Position numbers and translations under genes: made by a program. The notes below the pieces were generated by a model. The model ran no database searches. It was not told the origin of the DNA and worked only from the letters and a program-made list of their open reading frames with translations. DNA of 35,926 nucleotides, from IMG/VR virus record IMGVR_UViG_3300031801_000005, positions 1 to 35,926 of that record; one strand, 5' to 3'. Below, in pieces: positions 14,278 to 21,905 of this stretch. How positions within the stretch are numbered: position 1 is the first letter of the stretch; the number at the start of each line of letters is the position of its first letter. The stretch is from a virus.

Positions 14278-14571
14278 TCCAGGATTAAGAAATTTAGGAT
14301 ATAGGTTTTTACTTTTTCTGGCCAATGAGGGCCAGGAAATTTTATACATTTTTAAGGATAACTTCCTGGTCAGCTGCAATATATGAATTACTATCATCAT
14401 AGAAAAGCCAACCGCAGGGCTACAAGGGTTTTTCAAATTCCCCTGGCAGGCCTGGCCAAGCTGCATAATAAAGTTTTTCCTGGCTAACTCTTGCTATCCT
14501 TATAGTTTTATGGTAAAATCACATAACATGGTAGAACGGCAACACAGGCAACAACTAAAAGGAGCAACATT
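14278..14571. promoter_or_regulatory. Regulatory gap with repeated CCTGGCC motifs
   Basis: No gene fits here. There is a perfect six-base hairpin CTGGCC-AATGAG-GGCCAG at 14318-14335. CCTGG(C/T)CA followed by (A)GCTGCA recurs at 14365-14378 and 14451-14465, with another CCTGGC at 14442-14447. The promoter at 14479-14519 has its own CCTGGC. The motif returns at the promoters near 15.7 and 17.6 kb. It looks like a protein-binding site, repeated before an early module. Confidence 0.6.
14479..14519 (+). promoter_or_regulatory. Extended -10 promoter with CCTGGC element (A)
   Basis: CCTGGC (14479-14484), six bases, TTGCTA (14491-14496), a 17-base spacer, then TATGG-TAAAAT with the extended -10 TGG and TAAAAT (14514-14519). 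Start is expected near 14526, about 45 bases before the GTG of the next gene. Same architecture as promoter B. Confidence 0.75.
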
Positions 14572-14949
14572 GTGGCATATATAACAGCAGAAGAAACAAG
14601 ACAGATAAGAAACAAATTGAAAGAAGAATTACCCAATCTAAAATTTAGTGTCAGTAAAGGAAGTGGAAATTATTCAGTTAATGTTTCTATCCTTAAAGGT
14701 GACATTGATTTTAGAAATTTAAAACTTTCATCATCACATGGGATTAATATCAATCAATATCATTTAGATCAATATGGAGAGCATGAAGAAGTTCTTGAAA
14801 AGATTATGAACATTATCAAAACTGCTCCAGATAGAAAATGGTTTGATCATAGCAATTCACAAATTGATTATTTTTGTACTGCTTATTATATTGATTTGTC
14901 TGTAGGCAACTGGAAAAAACCTTACATCTACTCAGGAGAATCCACATGA
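14572..14949 (+). CDS. LPD29-like polyvalent-associated protein
   Basis: GTG start with AAAGGAG at 14557-14563, behind promoter A. The 125-residue protein reads Ala-Tyr-Ile-Thr-Ala-Glu-Glu-Thr-Arg-Gln-Ile-Arg at its start, then Lys-Phe-Ser-Val-Ser-Lys and Val-Asn-Val-Ser-Ile-Leu-Lys-Gly-Asp-Ile-Asp-Phe. Its end, Asp-Tyr-Phe-Cys-Thr-Ala-Tyr-Tyr-Ile-Asp-Leu-Ser-Val-Gly, also matches what I recall for LPD29-domain proteins found on mobile elements and phages. A stand-alone copy among small early genes fits; molecular role unknown. Confidence 0.6.
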   Translation: MAYITAEETRQIRNKLKEELPNLKFSVSKGSGNYSVNVSILKGDIDFRNLKLSSSHGININQYHLDQYGEHEEVLEKIMNIIKTAPDRKWFDHSNSQIDYFCTAYYIDLSVGNWKKPYIYSGEST

Positions 14950-15179
14950 GATATAATCTTAAATTCAAAGCAGACGACATAGGTAAATTGGTTCTTAATT
15001 CTATTAGAAGCAATCCTGAAATCAAAAGAGATTTTAAAATAAGAGTCAGAGCTAACGGCAAGAGAAAAATACATGCCATTGCTGATGGTTTACACGCTAG
15101 AGGATATGATCAAGACTTACCGATCCGCTACGCTACAGAATATAGAGTTTATTTAATAAAAAAAGGGGAGCAATCATGA
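14946..15179 (+). CDS. Small basic early protein, unknown
   Basis: Its ATG overlaps the previous stop (ATGA). The 77-residue product is basic (Arg-Val-Arg-Ala-Asn-Gly-Lys-Arg-Lys-Ile-His-Ala) with an Ala-Thr-Glu-Tyr-Arg-Val-Tyr-Leu-Ile-Lys-Lys-Gly end. It runs in the tight early cluster: stop overlaps the next ATG. Not recognised. Confidence 0.6.
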   Translation: MRYNLKFKADDIGKLVLNSIRSNPEIKRDFKIRVRANGKRKIHAIADGLHARGYDQDLPIRYATEYRVYLIKKGEQS

Positions 15180-15448
15180 GTCATTACATGACAGGAGAAC
15201 AAGAGCAACGAATAGTAGATGGAGTAACTGATGTTTGGAAGCTACCAGATCGAGATGATCTATTAGATGATTGTATCAGTTTTGTAGCAGATAACTATTC
15301 CCACAGTTACGAAATTAAAGACTTAGTGATCGAGTTCTTGTCTTTGAGGTGTTATGATAGTATATCTAGTTCAGACTTGGAAGCTATGGCAATGGATGAG
15401 CAGGACAGAGAAGTAATTACAAAATACGAAGACATTCGGGGAGTGTGA
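15176..15448 (+). CDS. Small acidic early protein, unknown
   Basis: Start ATG overlaps the previous TGA, with GGGGAG in the preceding bases. The 90-residue product is acidic, helical, with two Cys (Asp-Cys-Ile-Ser-Phe and Arg-Cys-Tyr-Asp). One base separates it from the next gene. Not recognised. Confidence 0.6.
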   Translation: MSHYMTGEQEQRIVDGVTDVWKLPDRDDLLDDCISFVADNYSHSYEIKDLVIEFLSLRCYDSISSSDLEAMAMDEQDREVITKYEDIRGV

Positions 15449-15449
15449 G

Positions 15450-15674
15450 ATGAGTGAACCAACTAAAAAACTAAAACCATACATTGTTAGAATAAGAACT
15501 CAGGGAATATGGTGGGATGAATACGAAGTACAAGCAGTAAGTGAAGATGAGGCTTGGGATAATTGGAGTGAAGGAGATAAGATAAATGATGATCCAATAG
15601 CTCCTAAAGAATATGAGTGGGAAGTCTACGATGTTACACCTGATTTTTATGATGATGATTACGATGATGAATAA
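15450..15674 (+). CDS. Small acidic protein, DpnD/PcfM-like pattern
   Basis: A 74-residue acidic protein with Tyr-Glu-Val-Gln-Ala-Val-Ser-Glu-Asp-Glu-Ala-Trp near 25-36 and a terminal run of Asp (Tyr-Asp-Asp-Asp-Tyr-Asp-Asp-Glu). The arrangement of a strand, then 'ValxAla' and an acidic DEA-type helix, resembles the small DpnD/PcfM-type fold, as does the protein at 16233-16421. That similarity is weak. Two such proteins in one early block may be paralogues. Confidence 0.55.
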   Translation: MSEPTKKLKPYIVRIRTQGIWWDEYEVQAVSEDEAWDNWSEGDKINDDPIAPKEYEWEVYDVTPDFYDDDYDDE

Positions 15675-15681
15675 TGTCTCA

Positions 15682-15722
15682 CCTGGCCATTCCTTGACTC
15701 CAAAGGTGTCATATGGTAAAAT
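15682..15722 (+). promoter_or_regulatory. Extended -10 promoter with CCTGGCC element (B)
   Basis: CCTGGCC (15682-15688), TTGACT (15694-15699), a 17-base spacer ending TATGG and TAAAAT (15717-15722). The distance CCTGGC to TATGG is 24 bases, identical to promoter A. Start near 15729; next ATG at 15755 with GAGGA between. Confidence 0.8.
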
Positions 15723-15754
15723 GCCCATACCATTAACATAACGAGGACAAACAA

Positions 15755-15958
15755 ATGGACTATAACACCGACAACCTAGTAGATAATGCCTACCGAGATC
15801 GAGAACCTCTCGAACACTCAGGCAACGTAGAAATACAAACAAGGATTAATAAAATTCAAGATGAGGTCGAAGTAGAATTAAGACTTAATCGAAAAGAGAC
15901 AGAAAAGAAACTCTTTAAACTCATTGATGAACTTACTAAAAAGAGGACAAGCAAATGA
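15755..15958 (+). CDS. Small helical protein, unknown
   Basis: The 67-residue product has an acidic, Asn/Asp-rich first third and a long helix with alternating charges (Glu-Val-Glu-Leu-Arg-Leu-Asn-Arg-Lys-Glu-Thr-Glu-Lys-Lys-Leu) at the end. First gene behind promoter B; its stop overlaps the next start by four bases. Not recognised. Confidence 0.6.
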   Translation: MDYNTDNLVDNAYRDREPLEHSGNVEIQTRINKIQDEVEVELRLNRKETEKKLFKLIDELTKKRTSK

Positions 15959-16236
15959 AGACAAATATCCCAATTGAAATAGATGATGATCAAAGATTAA
16001 ATCTTGGACAGAAGTATCACGACACAAAAGCAAAGAAGATGATCTCTAGAAAAGAACTTACTGAAGTTGTGCAATACTTTGTTCTTCAGTTACTAAAGAA
16101 TCCAACTACCACAAAAAGAACCATAGAAAATATATCTTCTAATACAAAAGGAATGAAATACTTTTTCAACGGTACACAGGTTAACGAAGAAACATACAAT
16201 GATGGTATTGAGCAATGGCTCATGGACAGATCATGA
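15955..16236 (+). CDS. Small early protein, unknown
   Basis: The 93-residue product is mixed charged, with a helix around Val-Val-Gln-Tyr-Phe-Val-Leu-Gln-Leu-Leu and the end Gly-Ile-Glu-Gln-Trp-Leu-Met-Asp-Arg-Ser. Coupled to both neighbours by overlap. Not recognised. Confidence 0.6.
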   Translation: MKTNIPIEIDDDQRLNLGQKYHDTKAKKMISRKELTEVVQYFVLQLLKNPTTTKRTIENISSNTKGMKYFFNGTQVNEETYNDGIEQWLMDRS

Positions 16237-16421
16237 GTATGAAAGAGTTTAGAGTTGTAAGATCAACCAACCTATCAGAAGAATGTTATGTCATGGCTGA
16301 AACTGCTGACGAAGCTGAAGAACTTGCAATAGAGGTGGAGCAGGATTGGGAACATCTATGGGATCGTGGAGATATCGTAGCTGAAGAGTGTGACTACTTA
16401 GCTAAAGAGGTGATAGTATGA
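16233..16421 (+). CDS. Small acidic protein, DpnD/PcfM-like pattern
   Basis: The start is taken as ATG at 16233, overlapping the previous stop as ATGA; an earlier ATG at 16215 would lie deep in the previous gene. The 62-residue product has Phe-Arg-Val-Val-Arg, then Cys-Tyr-Val-Met-Ala-Glu-Thr-Ala-Asp-Glu-Ala-Glu-Glu-Leu-Ala, an arrangement like that of the protein at 15450-15674. Immediately followed by the methyltransferase. Confidence 0.55.
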   Translation: MSMKEFRVVRSTNLSEECYVMAETADEAEELAIEVEQDWEHLWDRGDIVAEECDYLAKEVIV

Positions 16422-17659
16422 ATGTCTTGAGCTTATTTGATGGCATGAGTTGTGGGCAACAAGCACTAGATCGTTTAGGTGTGAAGGTAGACAACTACTA
16501 CGCATCTGAGATAGACAAGTATGCTATAAAGATCACACAAAAGAACTACCCTGATACGATTCAGTTAGGTGATGTTCGGGATGTTAAAGGTTCTGATCTT
16601 CCAGCCATAGATTTAATACTCTGTGGTTCACCTTGTCAAGGGTTTTCTTTTGCGGGAAACCAGTTGGCTTTTGATGATCCTAGATCAGCTTTATTTTTTG
16701 AGTTCATACGAATACTAAAAGAATGCAAACCTAAATATTTTCTGTTAGAGAATGTTCGGATGAAGCAAGAGTATATTGATGTCATTACAGATGAAGTATC
16801 TTTTTTATATCCAACAGAAGGTTCTTATGTACAAGCTACCTTCTTTGATTTTGCGCATAGAGGGATGAAACAAAAAAGAAAGAAGATTGTTCCTGTGCTG
16901 ATAAATTCTAGTTTAGTAAGCGCACAGAATCGTCAACGTTTGTATTGGACTAACATTCCAAACGTGACACAACCAGAAGATAGAGGAATAGCTTTGAGGG
17001 ATGTGTTGGAAGATACTGTTGCGGAACATTACCAAGCAGGAGAGGAGTTACAACAGAACTATGCAGGTGGTAACTTCTTAAACCCTAGCTACAAGAGTCA
17101 AGCCAACACCATCCACAACGTAGAGGGTAAGTCTGGAACAATTTGTGCAGGCACACATGGTTACGCTAACGGATATGTAAAGACACCTAAACAAGTTGGA
17201 ACAGCGATAGACATCAACGGACACGATATCCTCAAGAGAGTTTACTCACCAGATGGTAAGTCACCTACTCTCAACACTATGGGTGGCGGTAATAGACAAC
17301 CCAAAGTTGTAACAGGTGCGTGGCGCGGAAGATACAGAGTCGATGGAGTCAGACAGGATCACAAAGGTTCTGTTGCAGGTAGAACTAAGCAGATGTTAGA
17401 GCTTCGTAAAGATGATAAGACTAATGCGCTAACTACAGTCCAGAAGGACAATGTGGTAGTAGAACCAGAGAAGATGAATTGGCGCAAGCTATCGGTTGTA
17501 GAATGTGAGCGTTTGCAAACAGTCGATGACGACTACACCGATGGAGTATCTAACACACAACGCTACAAAATGTTAGGGAATGGTATGACGGTGGAAGTGA
17601 TCGCACATATATTAAGCAATGTTTCACCTGGCCAGCTACAGAAAAAGGTGGATTTCTAA
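16418..17659 (+). CDS. DNA cytosine-5 methyltransferase
   Basis: A 413-residue enzyme that would transfer a methyl group from SAM to C5 of cytosine. Motif I is FDGMSCG at about 7-13; motif IV is Pro-Cys-Gln at 72-74 with catalytic Cys73; motif VI Glu-Asn-Val at 111-113; motif VIII Gln-Asn-Arg-Gln-Arg at 170-174. A target-recognition region spans roughly 190-350, and motifs IX-X include Gly-Asn-Gly-Met-Thr-Val near the end. All are intact, so an active enzyme is expected. No cognate restriction enzyme is nearby, so it may protect phage DNA or alter promoter sites. The target sequence cannot be read from the protein. Downstream promoter C lies within its 3' end. Confidence 0.95.
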   Translation: MNVLSLFDGMSCGQQALDRLGVKVDNYYASEIDKYAIKITQKNYPDTIQLGDVRDVKGSDLPAIDLILCGSPCQGFSFAGNQLAFDDPRSALFFEFIRILKECKPKYFLLENVRMKQEYIDVITDEVSFLYPTEGSYVQATFFDFAHRGMKQKRKKIVPVLINSSLVSAQNRQRLYWTNIPNVTQPEDRGIALRDVLEDTVAEHYQAGEELQQNYAGGNFLNPSYKSQANTIHNVEGKSGTICAGTHGYANGYVKTPKQVGTAIDINGHDILKRVYSPDGKSPTLNTMGGGNRQPKVVTGAWRGRYRVDGVRQDHKGSVAGRTKQMLELRKDDKTNALTTVQKDNVVVEPEKMNWRKLSVVECERLQTVDDDYTDGVSNTQRYKMLGNGMTVEVIAHILSNVSPGQLQKKVDF

Positions 17660-17677
17660 CATGTTTTATGGTACAAT
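17627..17677 (+). promoter_or_regulatory. Extended -10 promoter with CCTGGCC element (C)
   Basis: CCTGGCCAGCTACA begins at 17627 inside the methyltransferase gene; TATGG and TACAAT (17672-17677) follow. The spacing CCTGGC to TATGG is 34 bases, ten more than in A and B, one helical turn. The -35 (TGGATT) is weak. Start about 17684, before the ssDNA-binding protein gene at 17733. Confidence 0.6.
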
Positions 17678-17732
17678 ATACCCTATCTATGATGATAATA
17701 ATAATAACTAAAGCGTAAGCGAGGTACAATAA

Positions 17733-18125
17733 ATGGCTACAGTAAGTGGAAAAGCTATGTGGGCAAGTGTAACAACTCCACAAACAAGATTTGAGCCTCA
17801 CAACTATACAATTACTTTGTTGGTTGATGAGGAAATAGCATCAGAGTTCGCATCAGAAGGTTTCGCAGTCAGGGAAACAGATGATGGTAAAGTTCTTGTA
17901 ATGAAGAGACGTTACCAAAGGAACGATGGAGCAATTAACCCTGTTCCTATATGTGTTGATAAAGATAAAGAACCTTTTACTGATCGAATTGGAAACGGTT
18001 CTGAAGTTGTTGTTCAATACAGAGGATACGAAAATCAGTTCGGTAAGTTTATAGAACTTCAAGGAGTTCAAGTTTTGGAACTTGTAGAGTATGAACCTTT
18101 GCCTGATGATGGCGAGGAATTTTAA
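17733..18125 (+). CDS. ssDNA-binding protein (T7 gp2.5-like)
   Basis: A 130-residue protein before the primase-helicase. The first 100 residues are beta-rich, with hydrophobic and aromatic residues (Ala-Met-Trp-Ala-Ser-Val, Val-Val-Val-Gln-Tyr-Arg-Gly-Tyr) suitable for an OB-type fold. The C-terminus is acidic (Glu-Pro-Leu-Pro-Asp-Asp-Gly-Glu-Glu-Phe), typical of ssDNA-binding proteins that recruit polymerase or helicase by an acidic tail ending in Phe. The acidic end plus position make this the likely protein, although no invariant motif exists. Start ATG 17733 behind promoter C. Confidence 0.75.
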   Translation: MATVSGKAMWASVTTPQTRFEPHNYTITLLVDEEIASEFASEGFAVRETDDGKVLVMKRRYQRNDGAINPVPICVDKDKEPFTDRIGNGSEVVVQYRGYENQFGKFIELQGVQVLELVEYEPLPDDGEEF

Positions 18126-18361
18126 TGGCTGAGAAATTTGATAAACCTTTCATACCTATCAACGGTGTGAATTTAACTGTTGACGATCTTCCAGAAGGCA
18201 AGGGAAGAGATATCTTTGGAAGATTGCAACGGTTAGCTCAAAAGAAAGCTCTGTTAGTTCTAGACTTAGAAGAACTTCAAGCAGGAATGAATTGGTTTAC
18301 TAATAGGCTCGTAGATCTAGTCAATAATGAAGGTGAAGAACCTGATGATAGTAATGTTTGA
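18125..18361 (+). CDS. Small replication-module protein, unknown
   Basis: Starts within the previous stop (TTTTAATGG). A 78-residue protein with Pro-Ile-Asn-Gly-Val-Asn-Leu-Thr-Val-Asp-Asp-Leu-Pro near its start, then a long amphipathic helix and an acidic end. Such a strand-plus-helix layout appears in some small marine-phage proteins. No function can be assigned. It lies between SSB and primase-helicase. Confidence 0.6.
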   Translation: MAEKFDKPFIPINGVNLTVDDLPEGKGRDIFGRLQRLAQKKALLVLDLEELQAGMNWFTNRLVDLVNNEGEEPDDSNV

Positions 18362-18492
18362 CGAGTAATTTAAAATTTTCCTGATTGGTTTATCTGTTCC
18401 AAGATAAGCCTCTGGTAAGAAGTACCAATGGTCAGGGTGGATGGTAAACTTCGGTTGGAGGGTAGGTCAAAGGTAGATCATTGGAGCAAACG
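18362..18492 (+). promoter_or_regulatory. Leader with two hairpins before primase-helicase
   Basis: The gap holds an inverted repeat TTATCT-GTTCCA-AGATAA at 18390-18407 and TGGTA-AGAAG-TACCA at 18413-18427. GGATGGTAAACT at 18439-18450 resembles the extended -10 of promoters A-C but has no good -35. GGAG at 18483-18486 is the ribosome binding site for the ATG at 18493. Confidence 0.4.
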
Positions 18493-20163
18493 ATGCAAGT
18501 AAAAAGAAAGAAAGGTTTTGTACAAAAACATTTGGAATGTCCTTCATGTGGACATAAGAAATGTTACGCAATAAACGCAGATGGTTCTGGCTGGTGTTTC
18601 AGTTGCAATTATCGTGGACAACATGAAAAGGGAGTAGCTCTCGTGCCTGATAAACAGACAACTCAATTTACTTCAAACACTTCTGTTGATGCATCAACTT
18701 ATTCAGCATTAACAGATAGGAAAATATCTGAGGCAACTGCTCGTAAGTATGGAGTGAAGGTTGTTACTTCTACTGATGGAACAATATTTCAGCACAAGTA
18801 TCCTTACTACGATGATAATGGCGAGAGAGTTTCTACAAAAACAAGACAAGTAAAGAGCAAGAAGTTTTCTTGGGAAGGAACACAAAAAGATATAGGTTTG
18901 TTCGGTGAACAGTTATTCAAGAAAGGAAAATATTTAACTATTACTGAGGGTGAGTGTGATGCAATGTCTGCTTACGAATTAATGGGAAGTAGATGGTCGG
19001 TAGTTTCCATAAGACACGGTGCAGGCAACGCAGAACAAGACATCAAGGACAGTCTTGAGTTCGTAGAAGGATTTGACAATGTTGTTATTTGTTTTGATAA
19101 CGACAAGCAAGGGAGAAAAGCATCACAGAAAGTAGCTAGGTTATTAAGACCAGGAAAAGCAAAAATAATGCGACTTCCTGATGGGTTTAAAGATTCAAAC
19201 GATATGCTCAAGGCAAATGAACACAAAAAATTTGTGACATGTTTTTGGGGAGCAAAGACTTATACACCGACAGGAGTGTTGAATATTTCTGAGAAACGAA
19301 AGCAGTTTCATAACAGGGAAAAGAGAGATACTATTCCATTTCCGTGGGAAGGTTTGAACAAAAAGTTATATGGACTACAGACAGGAAGCTTACTAACTTT
19401 TACAGGTGGCACAGGTTTAGGTAAGTCTAGTGTTACTCGTGAGATAGAACATTGGCTTATTAAACAAACAAAAGACAACGTAGGTGTTATATCTCTAGAA
19501 GAAGATTGGAGAAGAACGGTAGATGGTATTCTATCTATCGAGGCTAATGCAAGGTTGTATATAGATCAAGTAAGAGATGAGTATTCTGAAGAAGAGCTAG
19601 ATGGTTTTTTTGATATACTGACTGATGATAGTGATGAAAATAAATTATGGATTCATGCGCATTTCGGAACAAGCGACATAGAGGAAATATTTTCTAAGCT
19701 TAGATTTATGATTATAGGATGTAATTGCAGATGGATTATCATAGATCACTTACATATGTTGGTTAGCTCAATAACAGAAGGTGATGAACGTAGAGCTATT
19801 GATGCGATCATGACTAGATTAAGAAGTATTGTTGAAGAAACTGGAGCAGGTTTGATTCTAGTATCTCATCTAAGAAGAGTTATGGGTAATAAAGGACACG
19901 AAGACGGCATTCAAGTTAATCTAAGCCATTTAAGAGGTAGTCAAGGCATAGCACAACTAAGCGATTGTGTTATAGCTTTAGAACGTAATCAACAATCAGA
20001 TGATCCAGAAGAAGCGAACACTACAGTATTACGAGTTTTGAAATCTAGGTACACAGGTGACGTAGGATATGCAACAAGTTTATTCTATGATAAGCATACT
20101 GGCCGCCTGTCTGAGCTTGAATTAGATTCTTTTGAAAAAGATGTGGAGTCAGCATGGACTTAG
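18493..20163 (+). CDS. DNA primase-helicase (T7 gp4-like)
   Basis: ATG 18493 with GGAG just ahead is preferred over the in-frame TTG at 18481. The 556-residue protein has an N-terminal zinc ribbon with Cys16, Cys19, Cys35 and Cys38, a TOPRIM primase with Thr-Glu-Gly-Glu-Cys-Asp at about 151-156 and Asp-Asn-Asp at 202-204, and a RecA-type helicase with Walker A GGTGLGKS at 305-312 and Walker B ending in Asp418 (Ile-Ile-Ile-Asp-His). It is complete and matches the bifunctional T7 enzyme. The stop overlaps the polymerase start by ten bases, so the two are coupled. Confidence 0.97.
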   Translation: MQVKRKKGFVQKHLECPSCGHKKCYAINADGSGWCFSCNYRGQHEKGVALVPDKQTTQFTSNTSVDASTYSALTDRKISEATARKYGVKVVTSTDGTIFQHKYPYYDDNGERVSTKTRQVKSKKFSWEGTQKDIGLFGEQLFKKGKYLTITEGECDAMSAYELMGSRWSVVSIRHGAGNAEQDIKDSLEFVEGFDNVVICFDNDKQGRKASQKVARLLRPGKAKIMRLPDGFKDSNDMLKANEHKKFVTCFWGAKTYTPTGVLNISEKRKQFHNREKRDTIPFPWEGLNKKLYGLQTGSLLTFTGGTGLGKSSVTREIEHWLIKQTKDNVGVISLEEDWRRTVDGILSIEANARLYIDQVRDEYSEEELDGFFDILTDDSDENKLWIHAHFGTSDIEEIFSKLRFMIIGCNCRWIIIDHLHMLVSSITEGDERRAIDAIMTRLRSIVEETGAGLILVSHLRRVMGNKGHEDGIQVNLSHLRGSQGIAQLSDCVIALERNQQSDDPEEANTTVLRVLKSRYTGDVGYATSLFYDKHTGRLSELELDSFEKDVESAWT

Positions 20164-21905
20164 TATTTGATATAGAAACTGACGATTTAAAAGCCACGAA
20201 AGTGCATTGTATGGTAGCTCAAGATTATGACTCTGGCAAAATTTATATGTTTGCTCCTCACCAGTTAGAGTCTGGTCTTGAGTTACTTCAAAAAGCAGAC
20301 AGATTAATAGGACACAACATAATAGGCTTTGATGTTCCTGTTATCAAAAAATTGTACGGTGTAGATCTGTCTGATAAAGAACTTGTAGATACACTTATCA
20401 TGTCAAGATTATTTAATCCTGTTCGTGAAGGTGGACATAGTTTAGAAATGTGGGGATATCGTTTGAAATATCCTAAGAAAGATTTTGATGAGTATGAAAA
20501 GTATTCAAGTAAAATGTTGGACTACTGTAGAAGGGATGTCCAATTAAATTCTCTGGTATTAAGAGAACTAAAGAAAGAAGGACTTGGTTTTTCTAAAGAA
20601 AGTGTACAGCTTGAACAAGAAGTGTCTTTGATATTGAAAGAACAAGAAGATACTGGTTTCCTGTTTGATGCATACAAATCCGAAATATTGTTAGCAGAAC
20701 TAAGAGAGAAAATGCAAGCAACGGAAGACGAAGTTCACCAAGTTTTTAAACCTAGAAAAGTATTTGAAAAAATTATGCCGTCTTATAGGAAAGATGGTAC
20801 GCTTTCTAAACTAGGAGTTAGTGAAACAACAAACAAAAAAGTACATCTGCTTGGTTCAGAGTATATGTTATTAAAAAACGGAACACCTCATTTTGTTAGA
20901 ACACATGAAGAAGAATTTAATCTTGGTTCAAGGAAACAAATAGGAGAATACCTACAAGACTTCGGATGGAAACCTGCACGATTTACACCAACAGGTCAGC
21001 CTATTATAGACGAAGGAACTTTAAATAAAGTTAAGCATATACCAGAGGCAAAATTGATAGCTGAGTTTTTGCTGCTTCAGAAAAGGGTAGCACAGATAAG
21101 TTCTTGGACAGAAGCTGTAGAAGAAGATGGTAGAATTCACGGTTTCGTAATATCAACAGGAACTATAACAGGAAGAATGTCAGCAAGGAGTCCAAACTTA
21201 CAACAAGTTCCTTCTGTTAAGAGTCCATACGGTGCAGAATGCAGATCTTGTTGGATTGTACCAAAGGATTATAAGTTAGTTGGAATAGATGCAAGCGGTT
21301 TAGAATTAAGAATGCTTGCACATTATATGAAAGACAAGGAGTTTATAAATGAAATCGTTAATGGAGACATACATGCCCGCAATCAAAAAATTGCAGGGCT
21401 TAAATCTAGAAGTCAAAGCAAAAGCATTATCTATGCAATCATCTACGGAGCAGGAAACAAAAAGCTTGGTCAAATGGTCGGAGGAAGTACAGCTCGTGGT
21501 AAAAAACTTCGAGAACGCTTGTTTGCTGATCAACCAGCATTTAAATCGCTTGGAGATAGAGTTACACAAGTTGCAAAAAGAGGCTACGTTAAAGGACTCG
21601 ATGGAAGACGGATTAATATAAGAAGAAACTATGCATCTTTGAATAGTTTGTTACAGGGAGCAGGAGCTACAATCATGAAAAAAGCATTGCTCTTGTTATA
21701 TAAAAACGGAAAGAAAAGAAATTTAGATTTTAAATTTGTTGCCAACATTCATGATGAGTGGCAAGTAGAAGTGCATACTGCACATGCCGAATACTTTGGT
21801 AAGCTTGGTGTAGAAGCAATCAAAGAAGCAGGCACTTTTTATAACCTTCGGTGTCCTTTAGATGCTGAATACAAAATAGGAGATAGTTGGAATGATACCC
21901 ACTAA
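20154..21905 (+). CDS. DNA polymerase I family (T7-like)
   Basis: A 583-residue family A polymerase with proofreading. Exo motifs: Asp6 and Glu8 (DIETDD), Asn55 to Asp60, Tyr124 and Asp128. Polymerase motif A is Asp379 in Asp-Ala-Ser-Gly-Leu-Glu-Leu-Arg; the O-helix has Arg419, Lys423, Tyr427 and Tyr431-Gly432; motif C is His533-Asp534-Glu535. The O-helix position equivalent to E. coli 762 is Tyr427, as in T7, usually linked to lytic phages. It is shorter than T7 (704). No thioredoxin loop is obvious. The start codon lies within the primase gene. Confidence 0.97.
   Translation: MDLVFDIETDDLKATKVHCMVAQDYDSGKIYMFAPHQLESGLELLQKADRLIGHNIIGFDVPVIKKLYGVDLSDKELVDTLIMSRLFNPVREGGHSLEMWGYRLKYPKKDFDEYEKYSSKMLDYCRRDVQLNSLVLRELKKEGLGFSKESVQLEQEVSLILKEQEDTGFLFDAYKSEILLAELREKMQATEDEVHQVFKPRKVFEKIMPSYRKDGTLSKLGVSETTNKKVHLLGSEYMLLKNGTPHFVRTHEEEFNLGSRKQIGEYLQDFGWKPARFTPTGQPIIDEGTLNKVKHIPEAKLIAEFLLLQKRVAQISSWTEAVEEDGRIHGFVISTGTITGRMSARSPNLQQVPSVKSPYGAECRSCWIVPKDYKLVGIDASGLELRMLAHYMKDKEFINEIVNGDIHARNQKIAGLKSRSQSKSIIYAIIYGAGNKKLGQMVGGSTARGKKLRERLFADQPAFKSLGDRVTQVAKRGYVKGLDGRRINIRRNYASLNSLLQGAGATIMKKALLLLYKNGKKRNLDFKFVANIHDEWQVEVHTAHAEYFGKLGVEAIKEAGTFYNLRCPLDAEYKIGDSWNDTH

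Noticed and set aside
15471-15842. 123-codon minus-strand ORF
   Set aside because: It runs opposite to two coupled small genes and promoter B, and its product is low in complexity with Ile runs from the Asp-rich tail in the real gene.
18439-18450. Fourth copy of the CCTGGC-type promoter before primase-helicase
   Set aside because: The -10 like TGGTAAACT has poor -35 and no CCTGGC at the set distance, so I keep it only as a weak site.
21349-21621. 90-codon plus-strand ORF inside polA
   Set aside because: Shadow frame in the catalytic core of the polymerase, with no own ribosome binding site.
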